Assembly (NCBI GenBank): GCA_017456845.1
Contig: JAFTIP010000011.1
Location: 1 to 37,471 of the forward strand
Length of the DNA: 37,471 nt
DNA from: Ruminococcus sp.
GTDB taxonomy: Bacteria; Bacillota; Clostridia; Oscillospirales; Acutalibacteraceae
Direction of reading: 5' to 3'
Made by a program: the position numbers and the translations under genes. Positions 16,221 to 25,909 of the stretch are shown here, piece after piece. Position 1 is the stretch's first letter. Every line of letters starts with the position of its first letter. A model generated the notes under the pieces. The model saw only the letters and a program-made list of their open reading frames with translations, did no database searches and was not told the DNA's origin.

Positions 16221-17099
16221 ATGATACGCTCTATGACAGGCTTCGGCAGAGCCGAGGCAACAGTAGGCGGTAAGCTGATTACCGTCGAGCTTAAAAGCGT
16301 TAACCACCGCTATTTCGAGTTTAACTGCAGAACAAGCCGCGGCTATGCATTCCTTGAGGAAAAGCTAAAGTCCTATGTTTCAACCCGTGTTTCCCGCGGC
16401 AAGATTGATATGTTTGTTTCTATCACATCAGTTGAAGACAGCGATGTTGAGGTTGTAGTAAACAATTCTTTGGCAACGGCCTACACAAAAGCTTTTGCAG
16501 AGCTTTCTGAAGCCTATAAGGTTGAAAATGACCTTACAGCTTCTATTCTTGCTCGTATTCCCGATGTTCTTACTGTTCATAAGGTGCAGGAGGATGAAAA
16601 CGAAATCTATGAGTTGGTTCTTCCTGTTGCAAGTGAAGCGGTTGATAAATTCGTAGCAATGCGTGAGGTTGAAGGTAAGCGTCTTTCTGACGATGTTATG
16701 GGCAGAGCAAAGACAATTCTTGATATTGTATCTGCAATTGAGGAGCGTTCTCCCGAAACGGTTAAAGAATACGAAAAACGTCTTTACGACAGAATATCCG
16801 AACTTTTGGAGTCCGCAACTGTTGACCAGCAACGTATTCTTACTGAAGCTGCAATTTTTGCCGATAAGGTTGCAGTTGCCGAGGAAACCGTAAGACTCAG
16901 AAGCCACTTTGACCAGATGGAGCTTATTATGCAGAGCTCTGAGGCAGTTGGCAGAAAGCTTGATTTTATTATGCAGGAAATGAACCGTGAAGCCAACACA
17001 ATCGGCTCCAAGGTAACTGACGCTGAGCTTGCTCACAAGGTTGTTGATATTAAAGCAGAGCTTGAAAAAATCCGTGAGCAGATTCAGAATATCGAGTAA
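16221..17099 (+). CDS. yicC: YicC family protein (endoribonuclease family)
   Basis: A 292-residue protein started at ATG 16221 (MIRSMTGFGRAE, the conserved family N-terminus) with AAAGG upstream; the GTG at 16170 would add 17 unsupported residues. The N-terminal YicC domain has SVNHRYFEFNCR and the C-terminal DUF1732-type part has REANTIGSKVTDAEL and ends in a coiled region KAELEKIREQIQNIE. E. coli YicC has been described as an endoribonuclease acting on small RNA. In Firmicutes it is almost always the gene before remA and gmk, as here. First gene of the long operon. Confidence 0.92.
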   Translation: MIRSMTGFGRAEATVGGKLITVELKSVNHRYFEFNCRTSRGYAFLEEKLKSYVSTRVSRGKIDMFVSITSVEDSDVEVVVNNSLATAYTKAFAELSEAYKVENDLTASILARIPDVLTVHKVQEDENEIYELVLPVASEAVDKFVAMREVEGKRLSDDVMGRAKTILDIVSAIEERSPETVKEYEKRLYDRISELLESATVDQQRILTEAAIFADKVAVAEETVRLRSHFDQMELIMQSSEAVGRKLDFIMQEMNREANTIGSKVTDAELAHKVVDIKAELEKIREQIQNIE

Positions 17100-17108
17100 G
17101 GTGATATT

Positions 17109-17360
17109 ATGAAGCTTATAAACATAGGTTTCGGTAATGTTGTTTTTTCAAACCGACTGGTTGCCGTTGTAAGTCCCGATTCAGCCCCAATAAAGCGAAT
17201 CGTGCAGGATGCAAAGAGCAAAAGCCTTCTGGTTGATGCTACTTACGGCAGACGCTGCAAAGCAGTTTTGATTACCGACACCGATCACATAATTCTCTCG
17301 GCGGTTTCTCCCGAAACTATCGCAAACCGAGCAGAGGAGGAGCAAGACAGTGGAAAATAA
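17109..17360 (+). CDS. remA: RemA-like extracellular matrix regulator (DUF370)
   Basis: An 83-residue protein of the DUF370/RemA family: [33 protein letters not shown], and [14 protein letters not shown] with the DNA-contacting Arg-rich turn. RemA of Bacillus subtilis is a DNA-binding activator of the matrix operons, including tapA-sipW-tasA. The family is widely conserved next to gmk even in species without biofilm operons, so context alone does not prove that role. It sits 9 bases after yicC and overlaps the GTG start of gmk by 11 bases. Confidence 0.92.
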   Translation: MKLINIGFGNVVFSNRLVAVVSPDSAPIKRIVQDAKSKSLLVDATYGRRCKAVLITDTDHIILSAVSPETIANRAEEEQDSGK

Positions 17361-17916
17361 AAAAGGCAAGTTATTTGTTTATGCCGGTGCTTCGGGTGTT
17401 GGCAAGGGCACAATAATGAAAGAGCTTTTAAAGCGTAACAAAAACATAAAGCTTTCGGTTTCTGCCACAACAAGAGGGCCCAGAGAGGGCGAGGTGCATG
17501 GCAGAGAATATTTTTTCGTAACTAAAGAAAAGTTTGAAGAAATGATTAAGGATAACGGCTTTTTAGAGCATGCTCAGTATTGTGACAATTACTACGGTAC
17601 GCCCAAGGCTTACGTAGACGAACAGCTTAATAAAGGCTACAACGTATTTCTTGAAATTGAACTTCAGGGTGCACAGAATGTGCTTAAAATGCGTCCCGAT
17701 GCCGTAAGTATTTTTATTCTGCCACCATCTGTTGAGGAGCTTGAGAGAAGGCTCCGTGACAGAGGTACCGAAACCGAGGAGGCTATAGTCACGCGTCTTT
17801 CTCAGGCGAAGGTTGAGATGGAAAATGCTAAAATGTATAAATATACAGTAGTAAACGACGATTTGGAAAAAGCAATTGAAGAAGTCCTTGAAATCGTCAG
17901 AAATGAAGCCCAATAA
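17350..17916 (+). CDS. gmk: Guanylate kinase
   Basis: A 188-residue enzyme converting GMP and ATP to GDP and ADP. The P-loop reads [10 protein letters not shown] near residues 13-22, with the GMP-binding [18 protein letters not shown] and the [11 protein letters not shown] segment. Start GTG 17350 follows GAGGAGG and lies inside the end of remA. Family length is normal. Like RemA and the omega subunit that follow the same order in many Firmicutes, it belongs to the conserved yicC-remA-gmk-rpoZ block. Confidence 0.97.
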   Translation: MENKKGKLFVYAGASGVGKGTIMKELLKRNKNIKLSVSATTRGPREGEVHGREYFFVTKEKFEEMIKDNGFLEHAQYCDNYYGTPKAYVDEQLNKGYNVFLEIELQGAQNVLKMRPDAVSIFILPPSVEELERRLRDRGTETEEAIVTRLSQAKVEMENAKMYKYTVVNDDLEKAIEEVLEIVRNEAQ

Positions 17917-17956
17917 TTAATTAATATATAAAATTTTTTCAGGAGTGAATTTTAAA

Positions 17957-18160
17957 ATGGCAAGAGCATCTATTGAAAAGATGTTAAGCGGTAAAGAAAG
18001 CCGTTACGCACTGGTTATCGGTGTAGCAAAGCGTGCACGTCAGATTGCACAGAACTTTGAGGACGAAGGTATTATTACAGACGATAAGCCTGTATTACTT
18101 GCAGTTGAGGAGTTCAAGAACCACAAGTTCAACATTATCGAGCCCGATACAGATGAATAA
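17957..18160 (+). CDS. rpoZ: RNA polymerase omega subunit
   Basis: A 67-residue protein; ATG 17957 is chosen because AGGAG (17941-17945) sits 11 bases upstream, while the GTG at 17945 overlaps that site. Recognised by the small size, SRYALVIGVAKRARQIA (the conserved helix that contacts the beta-prime subunit) and KPVLLAVEEF. It assists assembly of RNA polymerase. It overlaps the start of priA by 8 bases; the coaBC gene often found between the two in Firmicutes is missing here. Confidence 0.92.
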   Translation: MARASIEKMLSGKESRYALVIGVAKRARQIAQNFEDEGIITDDKPVLLAVEEFKNHKFNIIEPDTDE

Positions 18161-20591
18161 TAACACCATTATTGCCGGTGTTTGGGTGGAAGACACAGTC
18201 TTCCACTTTGATAAGCTTTTCAGCTACATTATCCCTGAGGCTTTGGCAGGTTCTGCAAAAGTCGGCTGTCGTGTCCGCGTGCCTTTTGGCGGCGGTAATA
18301 AAGGCAGGCAAGGCATAATAGCAACCCTCTCAGAGGGCTGTGCTGAAAATTTAAAAGATGTGTCAGCTCTTCTTGACACCGACCCTGTTCTAAGCGAGGA
18401 GCTTATAAAAATGGCTGAGTTTATGCAGAAGCACTACTTCTGCACTTACTTTGAGGCTGTAAAAGCTATGCTTCCTGCAGGGCTTAATTATAAAATCACA
18501 ACAGTATATGAGGCGGCTTCTGATGCCGACGTTTCTTTTTTAGATGAAGAAGAAATGAAGATTTTCACCTACGTTTCAAAAGCTAAAAAGCCCGTAAAAC
18601 GTGAAAAACTTCTTGAAGTTTTCGGCTATAGTGAGATTGAACCTTTTGAGGATTTAGTGCGTCGGGGTGTTCTTATAAAAAGCGACGACGCTTTCCGTAA
18701 AATGGGCGATGCATCTGTTAAAATGATGCGTCTTTGTGAAGAGGCAGACTTAAACTCTTATTCTCTTACCGCTAAACAGGAAAGTGTTGCCGAGCTTCTT
18801 TTGACCATTGGCTCTGCAAGTGTTAAGGAAATCTGCTACTACACAGGTGTAACTTCTGCTGTAGCTGATGCCTTGGTTAAAAAGGGAATAGCCGAGTATT
18901 TTGAAGCTGAGGTTTTCCGCAATACTGTTCCTCAGAATTTCTCAAAGCTTGATTTTCCTGTTTTAAACTCTGATCAGCAAAAGGTGTTTGAAGAAATCTC
19001 AGAGCTTTCTGACAGCGGTAAAGCTGGAGTATCCCTTCTTTACGGTGTAACAGGCTCAGGCAAAACTTCGGTTTTTGTGCATCTGATAAGACATACTGTT
19101 GCAAAGGGAAAAGGCGTTATTTTAATGGTGCCTGAAATTTCCCTTACACCTCAGCTTGTTAATAAGTTTACTTCGCTTTTCGGCAGTCAGGTTGCAGTTT
19201 TTCACAGCGGACTTTCCTTAGGCGAGCGTCTTGACGAGTATAAAAGAGTTAAGAAAGGCTTAGCTAAAATTGCCGTAGGTACCCGAAGTGCTGTTTTTGC
19301 ACCTTTTGAGGACTTAGGTCTTATTATAATGGACGAAGAGCAGGAGCACACCTACAAGGCTGAGAATAAACCTCGTTTTCACGCTACAGAGCTTGCAAAG
19401 TTCAGATGCAACTATAATAACTGTACTCTGCTTTTAAGCTCTGCAACTCCCGATGTGCGTTCTTTTTACTTCGCAAAAAGCGGAAGATATACCCTCCATA
19501 CTTTAAGCAAACGTTTTGGCGGTGTGTCTTTGCCCGATGTTCAGGTTGTTGATATGAACGAGGAACTGAGTCGAGGCAATACTACAGGCTTTTCCGATTA
19601 TCTCCTTGAAAGTCTGGAGCAATCAATTGCTGACGGTAAACAGGCGATTTTACTTTTAAACCGCCGGGGTTTCAATACCTTTGCCGCCTGTAAAAGCTGC
19701 AAAGAGGTAGTAACTTGCCCAAATTGCTCAATTTCTATGACTTATCACAGTGCCAACAAGCGCCTTATGTGCCATTATTGCGGTCATTCGGTGTATTATT
19801 CCGACAAATGCCCAACCTGCGGAAGTCAGGGCTTAAGGCTTTCATGCACAGGTACTCAGAAGGCTGAGCAGGTTCTTGCTGATATGCTTCCCGAAGCACG
19901 GATTCTACGCCTTGACGCTGACGCTGTTATGGCTAAAAATGCCCACGAAAGGTTGCTTTCGGCTTTCGGCAGAGGTGAGTACGATATTTTAATCGGCACA
20001 CAGATGGTAGCAAAGGGTCTGGATTTTCCCAATGTAACTTTGGTTGGTGTTCTTAATGCCGACCAGATGCTTTACTCAGACGATTACCGAAGCTTTGAGC
20101 GTGCGTTTTCTATGCTTACTCAGGTCGTTGGCAGAAGCGGAAGGGGAGGCGAAAAGGGTACTGCAATCGTGCAGACCTTTACCCCTGAGAATCCTGTTAT
20201 TGATTTAGCGGCTTCTCAGGATTACGATGCCTTTTACGAGGATGAAATAGCTTTGCGAAAAGCTATGATATATCCACCTTTTGTGGATTTGCTGCTTTTG
20301 GGCTTTGTAGGAGAAAACAAAAACAAAACCATAGCCTGTGCCAAAGCTTTCTTTTTAAGTCTCAAGGCAAGGCTTGACCAATGCTTACCCGATTTTCCCA
20401 TAAGAGTTTTAGGCCCTTCGCCTGCTCTTGTTTCTAAGGTGAGCAATAAATACAGATACAAAATTATAGTTAAATGTCGCAGTACTGCAGGTTTTCGCGA
20501 AGTTATAAGCTCTCTTTTGGCTGATTTCGGCAAAGATAAAGAGTTTAAAGACGTAACCGTTTATGCAGATGCCGACCCATTAAGATTTTGA
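18153..20591 (+). CDS. priA: Primosomal protein N', replication restart helicase
   Basis: An 812-residue helicase starting at ATG 18153 inside the end of rpoZ. The N-terminal 3'-DNA-binding domain (about 8-110) has DKLFSYIIP and RVRVPFGG. The helicase core has Walker A GVTGSGKTS (298-306) and Walker B DEEQEH (394-399). Eight zinc-binding Cys occur as four pairs: 513/516, 522/525, 540/543 and 553/556. The C-terminal helicase part contains GTQMVAKGLDFPNVTLVGV and QVVGRSGRG. PriA reloads the replisome at stalled forks. Overlap with rpoZ implies translational coupling. Confidence 0.97.
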   Translation: MNNNTIIAGVWVEDTVFHFDKLFSYIIPEALAGSAKVGCRVRVPFGGGNKGRQGIIATLSEGCAENLKDVSALLDTDPVLSEELIKMAEFMQKHYFCTYFEAVKAMLPAGLNYKITTVYEAASDADVSFLDEEEMKIFTYVSKAKKPVKREKLLEVFGYSEIEPFEDLVRRGVLIKSDDAFRKMGDASVKMMRLCEEADLNSYSLTAKQESVAELLLTIGSASVKEICYYTGVTSAVADALVKKGIAEYFEAEVFRNTVPQNFSKLDFPVLNSDQQKVFEEISELSDSGKAGVSLLYGVTGSGKTSVFVHLIRHTVAKGKGVILMVPEISLTPQLVNKFTSLFGSQVAVFHSGLSLGERLDEYKRVKKGLAKIAVGTRSAVFAPFEDLGLIIMDEEQEHTYKAENKPRFHATELAKFRCNYNNCTLLLSSATPDVRSFYFAKSGRYTLHTLSKRFGGVSLPDVQVVDMNEELSRGNTTGFSDYLLESLEQSIADGKQAILLLNRRGFNTFAACKSCKEVVTCPNCSISMTYHSANKRLMCHYCGHSVYYSDKCPTCGSQGLRLSCTGTQKAEQVLADMLPEARILRLDADAVMAKNAHERLLSAFGRGEYDILIGTQMVAKGLDFPNVTLVGVLNADQMLYSDDYRSFERAFSMLTQVVGRSGRGGEKGTAIVQTFTPENPVIDLAASQDYDAFYEDEIALRKAMIYPPFVDLLLLGFVGENKNKTIACAKAFFLSLKARLDQCLPDFPIRVLGPSPALVSKVSNKYRYKIIVKCRSTAGFREVISSLLADFGKDKEFKDVTVYADADPLRF

Positions 20592-20606
20592 TTTGGAGAT
20601 GCTAAA

Positions 20607-21089
20607 ATGGCAATCAGAAATATAGTAAAAGAAGGTGACGAGGTGCTTGCTAAAAAAGCAAGACCCGTTACAGAATTTAACGAAAGACTTCACACACTTT
20701 TAGACGATATGGCTGACACTATGTATGAATCAGGCGGTGTTGGTCTTGCAGGCAATCAGGTAGGCACATTACGCCGTGTTGTTGTTATCGACATCGGCGA
20801 AGGTCTTATTGAGCTTGTAAATCCTGAGATTATAGAGCGTGACGGCGAGCAGGAGTCTGTTGAAGGCTGCCTTTCCTGTCCCGGTGAATACGGCATTACC
20901 CGCCGCCCTTATTACGTTAAAGTGAAAGCTCAGGACAGATTCGGTGAGGAGTTTGAAATCGAGGGCGAAGAGCTACTTGCAAAGGCTTTCTGCCACGAAA
21001 TTGACCACCTTGAGGGTATTATTTACAAGCAGGTTGCTTTAAGAATGTTAGACCCCTCAGAGCTTGAGTTTGACACAGACGAGGACTGA
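20607..21089 (+). CDS. def: Peptide deformylase
   Basis: A 160-residue metalloenzyme that removes the formyl group from nascent proteins. Motif 1 reads [10 protein letters not shown] (44-53), with Gln51 kept but Gly-Asn in place of the usual Ala-Pro/x. Motif 2 is EGCLSCPG with metal ligand Cys88. Motif 3 is CHEIDHLEG with His130, Glu131 and His134. The three metal ligands and catalytic Glu are present, so it should be active. It is paired with fmt two bases downstream, which adds the formyl group this enzyme removes. Confidence 0.96.
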   Translation: MAIRNIVKEGDEVLAKKARPVTEFNERLHTLLDDMADTMYESGGVGLAGNQVGTLRRVVVIDIGEGLIELVNPEIIERDGEQESVEGCLSCPGEYGITRRPYYVKVKAQDRFGEEFEIEGEELLAKAFCHEIDHLEGIIYKQVALRMLDPSELEFDTDED

Positions 21090-21091
21090 TT

Positions 21092-22012
21092 ATGAATATA
21101 GTTTTTATGGGTACACCCGACATTGCCGTAAAAAGCCTTGAAGCTATTATTGCTGATGGTCATAATGTTCAGGCGGTTTACACCAAGGCAGATGCTCCCA
21201 AGGGCAGAAAAATGGTGCTTACACCCAGCGACGTCAAGGTTTGTGCATTAGAGCATAACTTAACCGTGTATACGCCCTCAACTTTTAAAGACGAAGCCGA
21301 GGTTGAGCGTCTTAAAGCTTTAAATCCCGACCTCATTGTGGTTGTGGCTTACGGCAAGCTTCTTCCAAAAAGTGTTCTTGATATTCCAAAGTATGGTTGT
21401 GTTAATGTTCACGGCTCAATCCTTCCTAAATGGCGTGGTGCCGCACCTATTCAGTGGACTGTACTTTCAGGCGATGAATACGGCGGAGTTACCACAATGT
21501 ATATGAATGAGGGCTTGGATACAGGCGATATCATCCTTACCAGAAAAGTCAAGGTTGGCGAAAATGAAACATCAGGCCAGCTTTTTGACCGTCTTTGTGT
21601 TGATGGTGCAGAGCTTTTGAGCGAAACTATCAGGCAGATTCAAGCAGGTACTGCCCCAAGAACTGTTCAGAATAATGATGAAGCAACCTATGCTTCAATG
21701 CTCAGTAAGGAAATCAGTGAAATTGACTTCACTAAACCTAACAAAGAGGTGCATAATAAAGTAAGAGGTCTTTCTCCATGGCCCAGTGCTCAGAGTAAAC
21801 TTTTCGGTAAACGTGTTAAGATTATCGAAACCCGTCTTTCGTCAAAATCAGGCAAAGCCGGTAAGGTTGTATCAGTTAACCCCTTAACAGTTGCTTGCGG
21901 TGAAGGCTCTGTAGAGATTGTTACTCTTCAGCCCGAAGGCAAGCGTGCTATGGCGTCAAGCGATTATTTAAAGGGTCATAATATTGAAATCGGCACGGCT
22001 TTCGGCGAATAA
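21092..22012 (+). CDS. fmt: Methionyl-tRNA formyltransferase
   Basis: A 306-residue enzyme transferring a formyl group from 10-formyl-THF to Met-tRNA. The N-terminus MGTPDIAVKSLEAI and the catalytic block NVHGSILPKWRGAAPIQW (Asn-His plus the SLLPxxRGAAPI signature) are clear, followed by a C-terminal OB-type tRNA-binding domain from about 205. It is two bases after def and in the same operon, the usual def-fmt pairing. Confidence 0.97.
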   Translation: MNIVFMGTPDIAVKSLEAIIADGHNVQAVYTKADAPKGRKMVLTPSDVKVCALEHNLTVYTPSTFKDEAEVERLKALNPDLIVVVAYGKLLPKSVLDIPKYGCVNVHGSILPKWRGAAPIQWTVLSGDEYGGVTTMYMNEGLDTGDIILTRKVKVGENETSGQLFDRLCVDGAELLSETIRQIQAGTAPRTVQNNDEATYASMLSKEISEIDFTKPNKEVHNKVRGLSPWPSAQSKLFGKRVKIIETRLSSKSGKAGKVVSVNPLTVACGEGSVEIVTLQPEGKRAMASSDYLKGHNIEIGTAFGE

Positions 22013-22034
22013 TTGATTTAAATTTGGAGGATAT

Positions 22035-22775
22035 ATGGGATTTTTTTATGGATATTTCGAGTATCTGTTGTGGATGCTCCCTGCACTTATTATTTCTTTA
22101 ATTGCACAGGCAAAGGTTAAGTCAACCTATTCAAAATACTCAAAGGTAATCAACCGAATGGGTATTACAGGTGCTGAGGCAGCACGCAGAGTGCTCTCAG
22201 CAGGCGGTGTTACAAATGTGCAGATAACTTCTGTGGGCGGCAATCTTACCGACCATTTTGACCCCCGCACAAATACAATCCGCCTCTCAGACGGAGTTTA
22301 CGGAAGAAATACTGTTGCCGCTGTTGGCATAGCCGCTCACGAAGCTGGCCACGTATTGCAGCACGCTGAGGGTTATGTGCCCAATAAAATACGTTCTGCT
22401 TTAGTGCCTATTTCCAACATTGGTTCACGTATTGGCTGGATTTTAATTATTATCGGCTTTGCTATGTCAGGCGTAAGCTATTATTATTACTCAACTCCTA
22501 CAACCTATAACTCACCTGTAGGCGATGCTTTGGTAACAATCGGCATTATCCTTTACAGCACATCACTTCTTTTTACACTTATAACTCTTCCTGTTGAGTT
22601 CAACGCTTCAAAGCGTGCCCTTAAAATAATCGAGAGCACAGGAATGCTTCAGGGTGAAGAGTATGAAGGAGCCAAAAAGACCCTTACCGCCGCCGCTATG
22701 ACATATGTAGCTGCTGCATTAACCTCACTTTTACAGCTTTTAAGAATTATTACTATTGCAAAACGCAGACGATAA
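22035..22775 (+). CDS. YugP-type zinc metallopeptidase, membrane bound
   Basis: A 246-residue protein with an N-terminal membrane segment (about 8-26), a zinc motif HEAGHVLQHAEG of HExxH type near residues 106-110, and two or three more membrane segments (about 134-155, 170-193 and 222-240). This matches the YugP/DUF2324-like neutral zinc metallopeptidase family, commonly found between fmt and rsmB in Clostridia. Its substrate is unknown. GGAGG precedes the ATG. Confidence 0.88.
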   Translation: MGFFYGYFEYLLWMLPALIISLIAQAKVKSTYSKYSKVINRMGITGAEAARRVLSAGGVTNVQITSVGGNLTDHFDPRTNTIRLSDGVYGRNTVAAVGIAAHEAGHVLQHAEGYVPNKIRSALVPISNIGSRIGWILIIIGFAMSGVSYYYYSTPTTYNSPVGDALVTIGIILYSTSLLFTLITLPVEFNASKRALKIIESTGMLQGEEYEGAKKTLTAAAMTYVAAALTSLLQLLRIITIAKRRR

Positions 22776-22787
22776 AAGGTAGATTTT

Positions 22788-24125
22788 ATGAAAAACGCAA
22801 GAGAGGCAGCCTTCGAGGTGCTTTACAGAGTAGAGAATGATGCTTCCTACTCAAACCTTACCCTTGATAAGGTTCAAAAAGAGAATAACTTACAGGGTAG
22901 GGATTCCTCATTTTGCACAGCTTTGGTCTATGGTGTCCTTGAGCGTCAGCTCACTCTGGATTATATCATCCGTCAGTATTCCTCGGTAAGACTTAAAAAG
23001 ATTGAAACAAAGGCACTTATTATCCTGAGAATGGGTGTGTATCAGCTTCTCTTTATGGATTCAGTCCACGCAGGTGCCGCTGTTAACGAAAGTGTTACTC
23101 TGGCAAAAAAGCAGAAGCTTCACAAAGCATCAGGCTTTATCAACGGGCTTTTACGCTCTTTTGTAAGGGCAGAGCTTAAGTACAAAATGCCCGACGAAGC
23201 TGATAAAGCAAAGTTCTTATCAGTTAAGTACTCTTGCCCTGAGGATATTGTTAAGCTTTGGCTTTCAGCTTACCGTGAGACATTGGTAGAGGATATGCTC
23301 AAAAGCTTTGTGGGCAGACCCGACCTTACTTTAAGAGTTAACACCCTTAAAGCCACAGTTTCTGATGTTAAATCAGAACTTGAAGCTGAAGGTGTAAAAG
23401 CAGAATTATCGCCCCTTAGTGAAAATGCTTTGGTAGTTTCTTCAACAGGTTCCGTTGAAAGCTTAAAACCTTTTATAGAGGGCAACATCTACGTTCAGGA
23501 CATTTCCTCTGTTATCTGCTCAGAGTTGGTTGCTCCCAAAGCAGGTGAAAAGGTAGCCGACGTTTGTGCGGCTCCCGGCTCTAAAAGTTTTTCTATGGCA
23601 ATTCTTGCTGAAGATAAAGCTAAGCTTTCTTCCTTCGACCTTTATCCTCATAAGGTTGAGCTTATAAAAAAATCTGCCTCAAGACTGGGTATTACATCTA
23701 TAAAAGCCGATGTCCGCAATGCTTTGACAGAGGTTACAGATTTAAAAGAGCAGTTTGACGCTGTTCTATGCGATGCTCCTTGCAGCGGTTTAGGTGTAAT
23801 CGGCAGAAAGCCGGAAATCAGAAACCGTGCATTGGAAGATATAAACGCACTTCCTGCATTGCAGTATGATATCCTTAAGAATACCGCAAAACTTGTTAAA
23901 ACAGGCGGCAGGCTATTTTATTCAACCTGTACCCTGAATCCACAGGAGAATAACCTTATTGCAGACAAATTCCTCAGTGAACATAAAGATTTTGAGGCTT
24001 TGCCCTTAAATCTTAACGAAAACATAAAAAAGGGGATGGATGAGCCTTCAAATCAGCTCACACTTTTCCCACATATTAACGGTACAGACGGATTTTTCAT
24101 TTCCGCCTTTAAAAAGGTAAGGTGA
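22788..24125 (+). CDS. rsmB: 16S rRNA (cytosine-967-C5)-methyltransferase
   Basis: A 445-residue enzyme with an N-terminal NusB-like RNA-binding domain (about 1-135, AREAAFEVLYRVENDASYSN) and a C-terminal SAM methyltransferase. The SAM loop is DVCAAPGSKSF, the catalytic block is CDAPCSGLGVIGRKPEI and the second conserved Cys is in YSTCTLNPQEN. SQDISS-type YVQDISSVI precedes the SAM site. It forms m5C at the position equivalent to 967 in 16S rRNA. Standard length and context (fmt, rsmB, rlmN). Confidence 0.95.
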   Translation: MKNAREAAFEVLYRVENDASYSNLTLDKVQKENNLQGRDSSFCTALVYGVLERQLTLDYIIRQYSSVRLKKIETKALIILRMGVYQLLFMDSVHAGAAVNESVTLAKKQKLHKASGFINGLLRSFVRAELKYKMPDEADKAKFLSVKYSCPEDIVKLWLSAYRETLVEDMLKSFVGRPDLTLRVNTLKATVSDVKSELEAEGVKAELSPLSENALVVSSTGSVESLKPFIEGNIYVQDISSVICSELVAPKAGEKVADVCAAPGSKSFSMAILAEDKAKLSSFDLYPHKVELIKKSASRLGITSIKADVRNALTEVTDLKEQFDAVLCDAPCSGLGVIGRKPEIRNRALEDINALPALQYDILKNTAKLVKTGGRLFYSTCTLNPQENNLIADKFLSEHKDFEALPLNLNENIKKGMDEPSNQLTLFPHINGTDGFFISAFKKVR

Positions 24126-24129
24126 GAGT

Positions 24130-25155
24130 ATGATTGATATAAAGTCAATGTCTTATGATGAAATTGTTAAATTCGTTACCCAAGAACTAAAGCTTCCTAA
24201 ATTCAGAGCTAATCAGATATCGGACTGGCTATCAAAAGGTGTTACTTCTTTTGACCAGATGAAAAATCTTCCAAAAGAGGTAATAGAAAAATTAACCTCA
24301 ATATGTTACATTTCTGTTGCAAATATTGAAAAAAAGCTTAAGTCAAGTTATGATGAAACAGTAAAATATTTGTTTTCTTTTGAAGATAAAGAATGTGTTG
24401 AGGCCGTTGTTATGAAGTATAAGCACGGCTACTCAATGTGCATTTCAACTCAGGTGGGGTGCAAAATGGGTTGCACCTTCTGTGCAACAGGTATGGGCGG
24501 CTTTACTCGCCAGTTAAATCCTTCGGAAATGTTGGCTCAGATAGAAGCAGCTCAACGAGATTTGAACATCCGTATCTCTAACATAGTTCTTATGGGCATG
24601 GGTGAGCCCCTTGATAACTATGCAAATGTTGTCAGGTTTATCCGCCTTGTATCAAGCGAAAAAGGCCTTAACATCGGCACACGCCACATAACCCTTTCAA
24701 CCTGCGGCTTGGTGCCTAAGATTTACGATTTAGCCGATGAAGGCTTTCAGATTACACTTTCGCTTTCACTTCACGCACCTACCGACGAAATCAGAAGCAA
24801 AACAATGCCTGTTAATAAAAAGTATCCTGTTGAAGAGGCTGTAAGAGCCTGCAAATACTACGCCGATAAAACGGGCAGGCGTATTACATACGAATATGCA
24901 ATGATTTCAGGCGTCAACGACACACCTTTCTGTGCACACGCTTTAGGTAATCTTATAAAAGGCACTCTTTGCCATGTTAATTTAATTCCTGTTAACCCGG
25001 TTAAGGGCACAGGCTATAATCCCTCGGGTGACAAACGAATTGTTAATTTCAGGGATATTCTTTCAAAATACAATGTAAATTCTACCGTAAGGCGAACATT
25101 GGGAGCAGATATAAATGCTTCCTGCGGTCAGCTCAGAGGTAAAAATAAAGATTAA
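24130..25155 (+). CDS. rlmN: Dual-specificity 23S rRNA/tRNA adenine-C2 methyltransferase
   Basis: A 341-residue radical SAM enzyme that makes m2A in 23S rRNA and in some tRNAs. The Fe-S cluster ligands are C111, C115 and C118 in QVGCKMGCTFCATG. The methyl-carrying C-terminal Cys is about C332 in DINASCGQLRG. GMGEPLDNY and ISGVNDTPFCA are further family blocks. It follows rsmB by 4 bases. Confidence 0.97.
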   Translation: MIDIKSMSYDEIVKFVTQELKLPKFRANQISDWLSKGVTSFDQMKNLPKEVIEKLTSICYISVANIEKKLKSSYDETVKYLFSFEDKECVEAVVMKYKHGYSMCISTQVGCKMGCTFCATGMGGFTRQLNPSEMLAQIEAAQRDLNIRISNIVLMGMGEPLDNYANVVRFIRLVSSEKGLNIGTRHITLSTCGLVPKIYDLADEGFQITLSLSLHAPTDEIRSKTMPVNKKYPVEEAVRACKYYADKTGRRITYEYAMISGVNDTPFCAHALGNLIKGTLCHVNLIPVNPVKGTGYNPSGDKRIVNFRDILSKYNVNSTVRRTLGADINASCGQLRGKNKD

Positions 25156-25170
25156 AAGGAGGTATACAAC

Positions 25171-25896
25171 TTGGAAGTTTTCAGCAAAAGCGACATAGGT
25201 TTAGTAAGAAGCCAGAATCAGGACGACTGCCGTTTCTCAGTTGTATCCCCAAGCTCAGCATGGGCAGTAGTTTGTGACGGAATGGGAGGTGCCAATGGCG
25301 GCAATGTTGCTTCAGCTTCGGCGGTTGAGCTTATTTCAGAGCAGCTTGAGCAGCTCTATGACGAAACCTTAACCAAAGACCAGCTTGCTACCTTGCTTAC
25401 TGATATTGTACGCCGAGCAAACTCTCATCTTTTTGACCTTGCAATGTCAGAGCCTGAATTAGAGGGTATGGGCACCACCTGTGAACTTGTGTTTGTTAAA
25501 GACAGAACTGTTCACGTTGTTCACGTTGGTGACAGCCGTACATATTCAATCCGAGGCGGTAAAATCAAACAGCTTACTGAAGACCACTCAATAGTTCAGG
25601 AAATGGTTAAACGCGGCGAGATAACTCCTGAGCAGGCTCAGAATCATCCCAATAAAAATATCATTACCCGAGCCTTAGGAATCCGTCCCGACGTTACCCT
25701 TGATTACATAGAGGCTAACTTTACCTATGGTGACGTAATTTTAAGCTGCAGCGACGGACTTACTAACTGTGTGTCAAATGGTGATATTGTTAAAACAGTC
25801 CACGAAAACCGTGGCGAATCCTTAGTTAACACTCTTGTAGAAAAAGCCAAAGAAGGCGGCGGTCAGGATAATATAACCGTCACAGTTATTTATTGA
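25171..25896 (+). CDS. prpC: PP2C-type Ser/Thr protein phosphatase
   Basis: A 241-residue metal-dependent phosphatase starting at TTG 25171, eight bases after AAGGAGG. Family motifs: VRSQNQDD, VVCDGMGGANGG with metal-binding Asp, HVVHVGDSRTY, LTEDHSIVQEM, SCSDGLTNCV and GGQDNITVTVI. It is the partner that reverses phosphorylation by the PASTA kinase encoded next, 14 bases away; the pair is the standard prpC-prkC module. Confidence 0.96.
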   Translation: MEVFSKSDIGLVRSQNQDDCRFSVVSPSSAWAVVCDGMGGANGGNVASASAVELISEQLEQLYDETLTKDQLATLLTDIVRRANSHLFDLAMSEPELEGMGTTCELVFVKDRTVHVVHVGDSRTYSIRGGKIKQLTEDHSIVQEMVKRGEITPEQAQNHPNKNIITRALGIRPDVTLDYIEANFTYGDVILSCSDGLTNCVSNGDIVKTVHENRGESLVNTLVEKAKEGGGQDNITVTVIY

Positions 25897-25909
25897 GAGG
25901 TGGCTTAAT

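Noticed and set aside
16428-17036. A 202-codon minus-strand open frame inside yicC
   Set aside because: It is wholly contained in the YicC gene, which has the conserved ends of its family; no start signal was seen.
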